Shown here piece after piece: positions 9,025 to 17,446 of a DNA stretch of 64,000 nucleotides (the stretch's first letter is position 1; each line of letters starts with the position of its first letter). This stretch comes from Bdellovibrionales bacterium. GTDB taxonomy: Bacteria > Bdellovibrionota > Bdellovibrionia > Bdellovibrionales > UBA1609. The notes under the pieces are model-generated. The model saw only the letters and a program-made list of their open reading frames with translations, made no database searches and was not told the origin of the DNA. Made by a program: the position numbers and the translations under genes. The DNA lies in NCBI GenBank assembly GCA_028819545.1, contig JAPPLG010000028.1, forward strand, positions 69,646 through 133,645, in the 5' to 3' direction.

Positions 9025-11713
9025 CCGCTATTCTCCTGGTGAAGTAGAACAAAAACTTTATGAGCGCTGGGAGAAAAATGGATATTTTTCTGAAGATGAC
9101 AAAAACGATAAATATTTTTCTATTGTTCTGCCTCCTCCAAATATCACAGGGTCTCTTCATTTAGGCCACGCCTTAAACCACACTATTCAGGACAGTCTTA
9201 TACGCTGGAAGAAAATGAACGGCTATAGAGCGGTTTGGCTTCCAGGGACAGACCATGCAGGGATTGCCACTCAAATGCAGGTGGAAAAAGCTTTGGCAAA
9301 GCAGAAAAAGACCCGGCAAATGATTGGAAGGGAAAAGTTTTTAGAACAAGTGTGGGAATGGAAACATAAATATGGAAACCAAATTGTTCATCAGATGAAA
9401 CGTTTAGGGTCTGCTTGTGATTGGAACAGGCATCTTTTTACATTGGATGATGTCTCAGTAAAAGCGGTTAAAAAAGTTTTTGTGCATCTTTATAAAAAAG
9501 GGTGGATTTATAAAGGCACACGTCTGGTCAACTGGAGTCCGGCCTTATCTTCAGCTATTTCTGATTTAGAGGTGGAGCACAAGGAAGTATCTTCTTCGTT
9601 ATGGTACATTCGATATTATTTGGAAGATAAAAAGAATTATCTGGTGATTGCAACCACACGTCCGGAAACACTTTTGGCTGACCAGGCTTTAGCGGTGCAT
9701 CCGGAGGATGAACGCTATAAAGAATATCATGGAAAAAAGGTGCATTTGCCTTTGGTAAACAAATTGATTCCGATTATTACGGACTCTTATGTGGATAAAG
9801 GGTTCGGGACAGGGGCTTTAAAAATTACTCCGGCTCACGATTTTAACGATTATGAGATAGGAAAAAAACATGGTTTGGAAAATTTTAATATCTTAAACAT
9901 AGACGGCAGGCTGAATGAAAATGCAGGAAACTATACAGGTTTGAAAGTTGCAGAAGCTCGAAAAAAAGTAGTTCAGGATTTAGAAGATCAAAAACTTTTG
10001 GAAAAAATTGAGTCTTATAAACATCAGGTCGGATTTTGTTCACGCTCCGGTTCTGTAGTGGAGCCTTATTTGTCTGAGCAATGGTTTGTGAAAATGGATC
10101 AGCTGGCAGAGAACGGATTGAAAAAAGTTTTACAAAAAGAAACTGAGTTTATTCCTGAATATTGGCTAAAAACTTTTGAACACTGGATGAACAATATTCA
10201 GGATTGGTGTATTTCCAGACAACTTTGGTGGGGGCATCGTATTCCCTGCTGGACCTGTTCGGACTGTGGTGAAGTCACAGTGTGTGAAGAGGCTGTTGAG
10301 AAATGTAATTCTTGTTCTTCCAAAAATATTAAACAGGATGAAGATGTGCTGGACACTTGGTTTAGTTCAGCTCTTTGGCCTATGAGTACCTTGGGCTGGC
10401 CGGACAAGACAGTTAATCAGGATAATTACCCCACTTCTGTTTTGGTTACGGCACCGGATATTTTATTTTTCTGGGTGGCTCGTATGATTATGATGAGTTT
10501 GGAGTTTCAAAGCCAGGTGCCTTTTCGCCATGTGTACCTGCATGGTGTGGTGAGGGATGCTCAAGGTCGAAAAATGTCTAAAACCTTGGGCAATGGGGAA
10601 GATCCTATTGATTTGATTGAAGAATACGGGGCGGATGCTTTAAGGCTTTTTTTATTGGATGAGCATCGAATGGGTCAGGATATTCGGTTTTCCAGAGAGA
10701 ATTTAAAAACTTGCAGAAATTTTATGAATAAAATTTGGAACTCCGCTCGCTTTGTTCATCAAAATTTCAAAATGGATTTAAAAAAACCTCAAAATGATGA
10801 ACTCTCTATAATGGATCAATGGATTCTTCAAAAGCTCCAAAAAACTGAAAAAGAAGTGAGTAAAGAACTGCATGATTATAAATTTTCTTCAGCCTGTACA
10901 AAGTTATATCGTTTTGCCTGGCTTGAATTTTGTGATTGGTATTTGGAATGGGTTCGATCTGTTCTTTATGGCAAAGTCATTTCAGAAAATACAGAAGATA
11001 ACTATACAGTTTGGAAGGCTGGTGAAAAGCCTTTGGAAAACACTGAAAAACTTTCTGTTAGTTATTATGTGCTTTGCTATACATTAAACCGTCTCCTTCG
11101 TCTCCTTCATCCTTTTATTCCTTTTATTACAGAGGAAATTTATCAAACTTGGCCGATTAAAGATAAGGAAAGTATTATGTTGGATACTTATCCTGGGGAA
11201 GATGGTCATTTCTTGCATTCTAAAACTTCCAAAGAAACTCAGGTGGAGTTTATTCGGGATATTGTTGTTGCTATTCGCACTCTTCGGGGGGAGAACAATA
11301 TTAAACCTTCCGCACAAATAGATGTGGAGCTTTACTTAGAAGATGTGAAGGATTTGGAAAAAATTACGCAAACAATTAAAGGATCTATCTCTAATATTTT
11401 CTTTTTGGAAAAGTTAAACAGCTTAAAAATAGTTGATCAAATAAATCCAAAACCCAGTGCCATTATGAATTTATCTCCGGATGTTAAAATTATTATTCCT
11501 TTAGAAGGGCTGGTGGATCTGGCAAGTGAGAAGAAGAGGCTCGAAAAGCAGATAAAAAAATGTGAAGAAAATTTAAATAAACTTCAAAACCAGATCACTT
11601 CTTTTAGTGAAAAAGTTCCTGAAAGAGTGCGAAAAGATAAAAAAGATCAGGCTGAGTCTCTTAGAAATTCATTAAAGAGCCTACATTCTTCTCTGGAGAG
11701 ATTTAACAAATGA
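9011..11713 (+). CDS. valS: Valyl-tRNA synthetase
   Basis: The 900-residue class I synthetase charges tRNA-Val. The HIGH motif is HLGH at residues 50-53 inside PPPNITGSLHLGH, and the KMSKS motif is KMSKT at 521-525. The editing (CP1) domain lies between them, including TTRPETLLAD. A C-terminal coiled coil (about 835-895), typical of ValS and binding the tRNA elbow, ends the protein. An anticodon-binding domain precedes it. The start ATG overlaps the MFS gene; a second ATG two codons later is also possible. It shares ATGA with ftsW downstream, so the genes are translationally coupled. Confidence 0.97.
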   Translation: MKMSDRYSPGEVEQKLYERWEKNGYFSEDDKNDKYFSIVLPPPNITGSLHLGHALNHTIQDSLIRWKKMNGYRAVWLPGTDHAGIATQMQVEKALAKQKKTRQMIGREKFLEQVWEWKHKYGNQIVHQMKRLGSACDWNRHLFTLDDVSVKAVKKVFVHLYKKGWIYKGTRLVNWSPALSSAISDLEVEHKEVSSSLWYIRYYLEDKKNYLVIATTRPETLLADQALAVHPEDERYKEYHGKKVHLPLVNKLIPIITDSYVDKGFGTGALKITPAHDFNDYEIGKKHGLENFNILNIDGRLNENAGNYTGLKVAEARKKVVQDLEDQKLLEKIESYKHQVGFCSRSGSVVEPYLSEQWFVKMDQLAENGLKKVLQKETEFIPEYWLKTFEHWMNNIQDWCISRQLWWGHRIPCWTCSDCGEVTVCEEAVEKCNSCSSKNIKQDEDVLDTWFSSALWPMSTLGWPDKTVNQDNYPTSVLVTAPDILFFWVARMIMMSLEFQSQVPFRHVYLHGVVRDAQGRKMSKTLGNGEDPIDLIEEYGADALRLFLLDEHRMGQDIRFSRENLKTCRNFMNKIWNSARFVHQNFKMDLKKPQNDELSIMDQWILQKLQKTEKEVSKELHDYKFSSACTKLYRFAWLEFCDWYLEWVRSVLYGKVISENTEDNYTVWKAGEKPLENTEKLSVSYYVLCYTLNRLLRLLHPFIPFITEEIYQTWPIKDKESIMLDTYPGEDGHFLHSKTSKETQVEFIRDIVVAIRTLRGENNIKPSAQIDVELYLEDVKDLEKITQTIKGSISNIFFLEKLNSLKIVDQINPKPSAIMNLSPDVKIIIPLEGLVDLASEKKRLEKQIKKCEENLNKLQNQITSFSEKVPERVRKDKKDQAESLRNSLKSLHSSLERFNK

Positions 11714-12804
11714 GTTCTCTGAGTCAAAAAATTTTACTTCTTGTGGTTTTTCTTTCCGGCTTGGGTTTAGTGCAGGTTTATAGTTCCAGTTATATTTTTG
11801 CGACGGAAACTTTTGAACAAGGACTTTTGTTTTTTAAAAAACAATGTTTATTTACAGCTCTGGGTTTTATTGGTTTTTTTATTATTATACATCTCTCTTG
11901 GGCTCAGAGTCGTTTTATTGGGATTAGTCTCTTTTTTCTTTCGATTTTAGCCTTGGTTCTCACTTTGATTCCGGATGTCTCTGTCTCCGTTGGAGGTTCC
12001 AGAAGGTGGATTCAAGTGCCTTTTGGTTTTCGCTTACAGCCTTCAGAATGGTTTAAACTCACTTGTCCTTTTGCTTTTATTTATTTTCTGGCTTTGAAAG
12101 AAAAATGGCCTCTTCACTCACATCTTTATTGGCTGATAGTAGGCTCTTCTATTCTGCTTCCTATATTAATTTTAATGAGTCAGCCGGATTTTGGTGCAGT
12201 GGTTTTATTTTTAAGCCTTATTTTTTCTCTGTTTTTTATATTGGGTTTAAGGTGGAGGTATGTCTTTGGATTTCTTATATGTTCTTTTGGACTGCTATAT
12301 TTTTTAATCACTTTGAGAGAATACCGTATGGCGCGTCTGCAGGCTTTTTTAGACCCATGGCAGGATCCTCTCGGTATTGGCTTTCAAATTATACAAAGTC
12401 TATTGAGCTTTCATTCAGGAGGTTTTTGGGGGCAGGGTTTGGGACAGGGCCAAAGCAAATTATTTTTTCTTCCTGAAGCACATACAGATTTTACTTTAGC
12501 AGTCTTGGGGGAGGAGATGGGCTTTATTGGTTTTTCTTTTGTGCTTTTTCTTTATGTTTGTTTGGGGTACTTGGGAATGAAGGTGGTTTTTCGTACAGAG
12601 GATTTGTCAAAAAAAATTGTAGCTTTTAGTATGATTTTTTTATTTCTAACAGCTTCTGTAGTTCATTTTGGCGTGAACTTAGGGTTGCTTCCTCCTACAG
12701 GATTGGTTCTGCCTTTTTTAAGTTACGGAGGAAATGCTCTTCTTTGCACTCTTTTAAGTTTTGCCTGGCTTATTCAAATTGAGAATTCAAATGTCCAAAG
12801 ATAA
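11710..12804 (+). CDS. ftsW: FtsW lipid II polymerase (SEDS family)
   Basis: The 364-residue polytopic membrane protein of the FtsW/RodA/SpoVE family polymerises septal peptidoglycan from lipid II with a partner PBP. Seen in the sequence: about ten hydrophobic segments, the conserved block VGGSRRWIQVPFGFRLQPSE near residue 95, QPDFG near 157, the loop QSLLSFHSGGFWGQGLGQG near 235, and the C-terminal LLPPTGLVLPFLSYGG. The last two strongly favour FtsW over RodA, as does the murG gene that overlaps it. The start shares ATGA with the valS stop. No other dcw cluster genes are adjacent. Confidence 0.93.
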   Translation: MSSLSQKILLLVVFLSGLGLVQVYSSSYIFATETFEQGLLFFKKQCLFTALGFIGFFIIIHLSWAQSRFIGISLFFLSILALVLTLIPDVSVSVGGSRRWIQVPFGFRLQPSEWFKLTCPFAFIYFLALKEKWPLHSHLYWLIVGSSILLPILILMSQPDFGAVVLFLSLIFSLFFILGLRWRYVFGFLICSFGLLYFLITLREYRMARLQAFLDPWQDPLGIGFQIIQSLLSFHSGGFWGQGLGQGQSKLFFLPEAHTDFTLAVLGEEMGFIGFSFVLFLYVCLGYLGMKVVFRTEDLSKKIVAFSMIFLFLTASVVHFGVNLGLLPPTGLVLPFLSYGGNALLCTLLSFAWLIQIENSNVQR

Positions 12805-13840
12805 GAAATTTCTAATGACAGCAGGTTCTACAGGAGGACACATTTTTCCTATTTTAGCTGTTGCAGAAGAACTGAAAATCCAGGGTCATGATATCCATAT
12901 TGTCAGTTCTGGCAGTGAATTGGAAAAGACAGCTTTGTTTGAATTTCCTGTATCTGTTTTATCTATTGGAAGACTTAGAAAAAATATCGCTCTTTTTGAA
13001 AGAGTAAAAACTTTCATTCTGCTTCCTTATTATTTAATACGGGCTTTGTTTATTCTTCTTAAAGTTAAGCCGGATAAAGTGATAGGAAGCGGAGGAGCGG
13101 TTAGCGGTCCAATTCTTTTGATGGCTTGTTTTTTAAGATATGAAACTGTTATTTGGGAGCTTAATGCAGTTCCTGGTTTTGCCAATAAAATTTTATCTTT
13201 TTTTGTAAAAAATATTTTTATTGGCTTTGCATCTACAGAAAAATATTTTTCAGGAAAAAAGTGCCAATTAACTTCTTTTCCTGTTCGAAAAGAAATTCGA
13301 GAAACAGGATCTCAGGAAAGAGAGGCAGATGGTTACTCCCATCTTTTGATTTTAGGGGGCAGTCAGGGTTCTCATGCGATTAATAAAGCGGTTATGGATA
13401 TGTATGGCGAAGAGAAAATGGAGACTTGGAAAATACGTCATCAAACAGGTTTGAGAGATTTTAACTCTATTCATTCTATGTATAAAGATCGTATTGAATG
13501 TTCTCCTTTTTACAAAGATATGGGAAGTTGTTATAGATGGGCGGATGTGATTGTTGCTCGGGCAGGGGCTGTCACTTTGGCAGAGCTTTCAGCCTGCGGT
13601 AAGGCGAGTATTGTTATTCCGTTATCTTCTGCTTCAGACGATCATCAGTTGAAAAATGCTCAGGCTTTATATCAAGGTGGAGCTATTGAGATGATTTTGG
13701 AGGAAGATTTAAGTGGCGCCCGTTTGTTTGAGATGATTATGAGTATTCACGGTAAGAAAAAGAGGGAACTGGAAACTCATATCAAAAAATTTTATGATCC
13801 TCAAGGTCTTCAGAAAATCATTCATTATTGTCAATCATAA
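12791..13840 (+). CDS. murG: MurG UDP-GlcNAc:lipid I N-acetylglucosaminyltransferase
   Basis: This 349-residue GT-B glycosyltransferase (GT28) makes lipid II at the inner face of the membrane. The N-terminal glycine loop AGSTGGH is at residues 11-17, VIGSGGAVSGPIL near 105, and the C-terminal donor-site motif LGGSQGSHAIN near 195. The acceptor/donor segment ADVIVARAGAVTLAELSACG follows near 255. I chose the ATG at 12791 over a TTG at 12761 because the glycine loop begins at the usual distance from it. It overlaps ftsW by 14 bases, so FtsW and its substrate-producing enzyme are co-translated. It converges on the toxin-like gene at 13831. Confidence 0.95.
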   Translation: MSKDKKFLMTAGSTGGHIFPILAVAEELKIQGHDIHIVSSGSELEKTALFEFPVSVLSIGRLRKNIALFERVKTFILLPYYLIRALFILLKVKPDKVIGSGGAVSGPILLMACFLRYETVIWELNAVPGFANKILSFFVKNIFIGFASTEKYFSGKKCQLTSFPVRKEIRETGSQEREADGYSHLLILGGSQGSHAINKAVMDMYGEEKMETWKIRHQTGLRDFNSIHSMYKDRIECSPFYKDMGSCYRWADVIVARAGAVTLAELSACGKASIVIPLSSASDDHQLKNAQALYQGGAIEMILEEDLSGARLFEMIMSIHGKKKRELETHIKKFYDPQGLQKIIHYCQS

Positions 13841-14088
13841 ACGTTTTTTCTATGCCCAACTTTATAAATCATAATAATAGAATCTTTTTTTATTATCTCA
13901 TATGCAATTCTATATTTACCGACTCTCACTCTATATAAATTTTCTGAAATAGATAGTTTTTTAGACTTCAAATAGGGATTTTGTTTGAGTTTATGTATGG
14001 TGTTTAATATTCTTTTACGAATTTGTTTGTCATAGGAAAGAATATCTTTTTCAGCAGATTTTTTGACTCTGATTTTATACTTTGCCAT
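13831..14088 (-). CDS. RelE/ParE-family toxin
   Basis: This 85-residue basic protein has the RelE/ParE-fold signature. An N-terminal strand with IRVKKSAEKDILSY is followed by two helices, then ENLYRVRVGKYRIAYEI and the C-terminal VGHRKNVYD, where Arg/His/Tyr residues cluster as in ribosome-dependent mRNA endonucleases. No separate antitoxin gene precedes it. Instead its ATG lies inside the last codons of the NnrE/NnrD gene (14-base overlap), whose last 35 residues look like the toxin-binding tail of an antitoxin. Its 3' end overlaps the convergent murG by 10 bases. It could also be inactive or chromosomally domesticated. Confidence 0.8.
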   Translation of the reverse strand: MAKYKIRVKKSAEKDILSYDKQIRKRILNTIHKLKQNPYLKSKKLSISENLYRVRVGKYRIAYEIIKKDSIIMIYKVGHRKNVYD

Positions 14089-15649
14089 CTTTTTTTAATT
14101 TTTTTACAAAAGTATCAAAATCTACAGAAGGTTCTTTTTTTCTTTTACGGACTGCTTTTATATCTTCAATATCTTCCACGCGGAGCTTTTTCAGTAGAAT
14201 AGGGAGAAGATCTTTTAAGTCCTGAGCCATTAGAGTATCTGCATCTCTTCCGGAATGGACCCATTCATCAGCAAGTTTGCCATGTATAAATGCACCAACA
14301 GAAGCGGCATTAAAAGTGGAAAGAGAGCGGGCCATTAAGGCTCCAATAAAGCCTGATAAAACATCTCCAGTTCCGGCTTTAGCCAAAGCAGAGTTTCCTG
14401 TGGGGATAATAAAACATTTGTCTTGATCTACTAGTATGGAATGGAGCCCTTTAAGAAGGACTAAAGCTCCTATTTTTTGAAAAGCTTTTTTTGCAAATAA
14501 AATTCGATCCTGGTCAATATCTTCTCCCTTTAACCCAAAGAGTCTGGCCAGTTCTCCGCTATGAGGGGTGACCACCCAGTTTGATGGAAGAGGAAAAAGA
14601 TTTTCCTGAACGCAAACAGTAAAAGCATCTGCATCCACAAGTACAGGAAGTTTTTGTTTTTTTAATTCCAAAAGCAGATTTTTAGTTTCAGGATGCACTC
14701 CAAGACCAGGGCCGATCACTACAGCTGTTTTATTTTCAAAAAGATTTTCAGATATGTTTTTTGTTAAAACTTCCGGAACAGAATCCAAAGATGGATTTTT
14801 ACCTCTTCCGGCCCATGTGACATAACCTGCACCCATGCGATATGCAGAAAGAGAAGCAAGCTGACCTGCCCCCCAGAAACCTTCGTGTCCTGCTAAGATG
14901 AGTAAGTGTCCTTGTTTGGCTTTGTGGTCATCTATTTTTCTTTGAGGAAGTTTTGAAGAGACCCAGGACTCATTAATGAGAAAGTAAGAGTTGGCTTTTT
15001 CCAGAATTAACTCATTGGGGAAACCAATAGAAAGAACACTTAATTTTCCTGTATGTGAGGGGCCTTTGGATAAGTAAAATCCTGGTTTAGCCAATTCAAA
15101 AGTAAAAGTGTGATGAGCTTTTACAGCAATGCCTTTTACTTGACCTGTATTGCAGTCCAAGCCGGAAGGGACATCTAAGGATATGATTTGTTTTTTAGAA
15201 TTCAGCCATTCAATAATTTTGAAATAAACACCTTTTATGTTTTTAGAAAGGCCAATCCCGAAAAGAGCATCTATAACAAGTGTAGCTTCTTCACCAATTT
15301 GTTTAATTTGTTCTAAATCTTCAATGGAGTAAAGATTATGGTTTTTTAATTTTTCTTTTTGCTTTTGAATTAAGGGGGAATTGGATTCTTTAGGACAAAA
15401 TATATCTGTTTTTATTCCAGAAGAGAGTAAATATCTTCCTGCGACCAGGCCGTCGCCTCCGTTATTTCCAGGGCCGCATAAAATCATCACTTGTTGAGTG
15501 TTAAAGTCATTGGAAGATAGAATTTTTTTTGCAGTTACAGCTCCTGCAGATTCCATAAGAGTTTCAGGGTTGATTTGATATTTTTCTTCAGACAGCCGGT
15601 CTATTTCAGACATTTGAGCGGCATCAGCCAGTGGCGTCCATTCAAACAT
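14075..15649 (-). CDS. nnr: Bifunctional NAD(P)HX epimerase / ADP-dependent dehydratase with antitoxin-like tail
   Basis: The 524-residue protein repairs hydrated NAD(P)H. The NnrE epimerase half (about 1-215) has CGPGNNGGDGLVAGRYL, and the NnrD dehydratase half (about 230-485) has the ribokinase-fold anion hole and base in AKAGTGDVLSGFIGAL. Normal NnrD ends soon after the helix DLKDLLPILL. Here 35 more residues follow (490-524, with EDIEDIKAV and EPSVDFDTFVKKL). They resemble the C-terminal, toxin-neutralising part of RelB/Phd-like antitoxins and run directly into the RelE-like gene. AAGGAG precedes the ATG. The enzyme assignment is firm; the antitoxin origin of the tail is inference from pattern and position. 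Confidence 0.92.
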   Translation of the reverse strand: MFEWTPLADAAQMSEIDRLSEEKYQINPETLMESAGAVTAKKILSSNDFNTQQVMILCGPGNNGGDGLVAGRYLLSSGIKTDIFCPKESNSPLIQKQKEKLKNHNLYSIEDLEQIKQIGEEATLVIDALFGIGLSKNIKGVYFKIIEWLNSKKQIISLDVPSGLDCNTGQVKGIAVKAHHTFTFELAKPGFYLSKGPSHTGKLSVLSIGFPNELILEKANSYFLINESWVSSKLPQRKIDDHKAKQGHLLILAGHEGFWGAGQLASLSAYRMGAGYVTWAGRGKNPSLDSVPEVLTKNISENLFENKTAVVIGPGLGVHPETKNLLLELKKQKLPVLVDADAFTVCVQENLFPLPSNWVVTPHSGELARLFGLKGEDIDQDRILFAKKAFQKIGALVLLKGLHSILVDQDKCFIIPTGNSALAKAGTGDVLSGFIGALMARSLSTFNAASVGAFIHGKLADEWVHSGRDADTLMAQDLKDLLPILLKKLRVEDIEDIKAVRKRKKEPSVDFDTFVKKLKKDGKV

Positions 15650-15707
15650 AAGGTGCTCCTTAGAGAATTTATATCATAAACTTTTCTATAACATTTAACA
15701 ATGAATC

Positions 15708-16292
15708 TTAAATGGTTTCAGGATTCCAGAGTTTGAGTTGGGAACATAAAGAAATTAATGGCAGGCCAATAATGGCATTAAAATCGGGCGAATCAATTTT
15801 TTCAAATAAACTTATTCCTCTTTTTTCAATAGTATAAGAACCGGCGCACCCATAAGGTTTGTCCTGATTCAAGTAAAACTCAATTTGTTTTTGGTTAAGA
15901 GTGCGCATACTCATGTGACTAATGACAAGCTCTTCAAAGTAAGAGTTATCAGGTTTTTGAAGGCAAAATGCTGTCATTAGCTGATGAGTTTTTCCCTGTA
16001 GCAAAGTTAGAGTTTCTATGGCTTTTTGTTTATTTCCAGGTTTGCCAAGCACCTGTCCGTTTAAATAAGCAATTTGATCAGAACCTATGACCCAAAAGTT
16101 TGTCTTTCGAATGGATTCCACTTTCATGCGGGCTAAAGTTTGGCAAAGGGTTTTTGGATCTTTGATCTTTTTTTTGTAAAGTTCTTCATCCACTTTTGGG
16201 GGAATAACAGTAAAAGAAAGCTTTATGGAATTTAAAAGCTTTTTTCTGGCAGGGGACTGACTGGCTAAAATAATATTTGTCTTTTTCATCAT
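15708..16292 (-). CDS. maf: Maf/YceF-type nucleotide pyrophosphatase
   Basis: The 194-residue protein starts with the Maf signature ILASQSPARKKLL (about 8-20) and has the catalytic region WVIGSDQIAYLNG and the C-terminal CAGSYTIEKRGISLFEKI. The GSDQ motif, where the YhdE group has GADT, and the ending GLPLISLCSQL match the YceF subgroup, which hydrolyses m7GTP and related modified nucleotides. It is a house-cleaning enzyme in the cytoplasm. Two consecutive ATG codons (16292, 16289) are possible starts, neither with a strong ribosome-binding site. A 58-base gap separates it from nnr on the same strand. It diverges from lgt. Confidence 0.9.
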   Translation of the reverse strand: MMKKTNIILASQSPARKKLLNSIKLSFTVIPPKVDEELYKKKIKDPKTLCQTLARMKVESIRKTNFWVIGSDQIAYLNGQVLGKPGNKQKAIETLTLLQGKTHQLMTAFCLQKPDNSYFEELVISHMSMRTLNQKQIEFYLNQDKPYGCAGSYTIEKRGISLFEKIDSPDFNAIIGLPLISLCSQLKLWNPETI

Positions 16293-16335
16293 ACTTAGTG
16301 AGGATAATTTTACTTCTTTTTCTAACAGAAAATTA

Positions 16336-16341
16336 TATAAT
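16336..16341 (+). promoter_or_regulatory. Candidate -10 box for lgt
   Basis: A perfect TATAAT stands 38 bases before the lgt ATG in an AT-rich divergent gap. No good -35 hexamer is visible at 16-18 bases upstream, so the call rests on one box and on position. Confidence 0.3.
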
Positions 16342-16378
16342 AGTTTACTTTTAAAAAGAAAAATTATAGAGATAGATT

Positions 16379-17446
16379 ATGGCTAAGTGGACTTATTTAC
16401 ATAATTTAGATCCTTTTGCGATAGCTTTTACAGGTGACTTTGGCATTCGCTGGTATGGGCTGGCTTATATCACAGCCTTCATTATAGGAAATTATTTTTT
16501 ATTAGAGCTTTTAAAACGTAATCGAACTCCTCTTTCCAAAGCAGATGTTTTTAGCCTTGTGAATTATGCCATTTTAGGTGTTCTTATTGGAGGCCGCTTG
16601 GGCCACTGTATATTTTATCAACCTGACAGCTGGTTGGAGTGGAGTTCGGAGTTTCCTTTCTGGGGAGTGCTGGCAATACATAAAGGAGGTATGGCCAGTC
16701 ACGGAGGTATTTTAGGAGTCCTTTTAGCTTTTTGGCTGTTTTCTTATCGAAAAAAATACTCTTTGCTTCATCTCCTTGATTTAAGTGTGATAGGGGCGGG
16801 AATAGGGTTTTTCTTTGGACGTATTGCCAATTTCATCAATGGAGAACTTTATGGACGTGTGATTCAAGGCTCAGCTCCTTTTGGTGTACAGTTTCCTCAG
16901 GAAATTTTCTCATGGTTCACTTATTGGAATGCTGAAAAGCTTCTTTCTTTGAAAAAAGTTGTTGCTGAATTACAGTTTATTAAAAATCCTTACGGACAGG
17001 GGGATTTAAAAACGTCAGAAGTGCTTTGGGAAGTTTGGGTCTCATCTAAAGATCGTTTTACAGCAGAGATTCTATCTGCTTTGAATCAAATAACTTCTGC
17101 TGTGGAATCCGGCCAGCAGGAAATTATCATAGCTCTTCAGGAAGTTCTGCCTCTTAGACATCCCTCACAACTCTATCAATCTGTGTTGGAAGGCTTGGTT
17201 CCTTTAATTGTTGTCAGTCTCTTGTGGCTGAAACCTAGAAAAACAGGTGTCATTGCAGGTGTATGGGGGGCCAGTTATTTTATTATGCGTGTTATTGGAG
17301 AAATATTCCGTGAACCGGATGCTCATATTGGTTTTGGTCTTTTGGGTCTCACCCGAGGTCAATGGCTAAGTGCAATCAGTTTAATTGGTGTTGGAATTTA
17401 CTTCTATTTGATCTATCGACGCCGTAACGAATTAGACTCTTATTAA
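16379..17446 (+). CDS. lgt: Prolipoprotein diacylglyceryl transferase
   Basis: This 355-residue inner-membrane enzyme transfers diacylglycerol from phosphatidylglycerol to the lipobox cysteine. Signature segments are present: GGRLGHCIFYQ near residue 74, HKGGMASHGGILG near 101, GRIANFINGELYGR near 147, RHPSQLYQS near 260, and the terminal membrane segments with EIFREPD. It is about 70 residues longer than usual because of an insert at about 180-250 (Trp/Lys/Glu-rich, before EVLPLRHPSQLYQ) in the periplasmic head region. The many lipoproteins in the window depend on it. A TATAAT hexamer at 16336-16341 lies 38 bases before the ATG. The stop overlaps convergent nrdB by 4 bases. Confidence 0.95.
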   Translation: MAKWTYLHNLDPFAIAFTGDFGIRWYGLAYITAFIIGNYFLLELLKRNRTPLSKADVFSLVNYAILGVLIGGRLGHCIFYQPDSWLEWSSEFPFWGVLAIHKGGMASHGGILGVLLAFWLFSYRKKYSLLHLLDLSVIGAGIGFFFGRIANFINGELYGRVIQGSAPFGVQFPQEIFSWFTYWNAEKLLSLKKVVAELQFIKNPYGQGDLKTSEVLWEVWVSSKDRFTAEILSALNQITSAVESGQQEIIIALQEVLPLRHPSQLYQSVLEGLVPLIVVSLLWLKPRKTGVIAGVWGASYFIMRVIGEIFREPDAHIGFGLLGLTRGQWLSAISLIGVGIYFYLIYRRRNELDSY

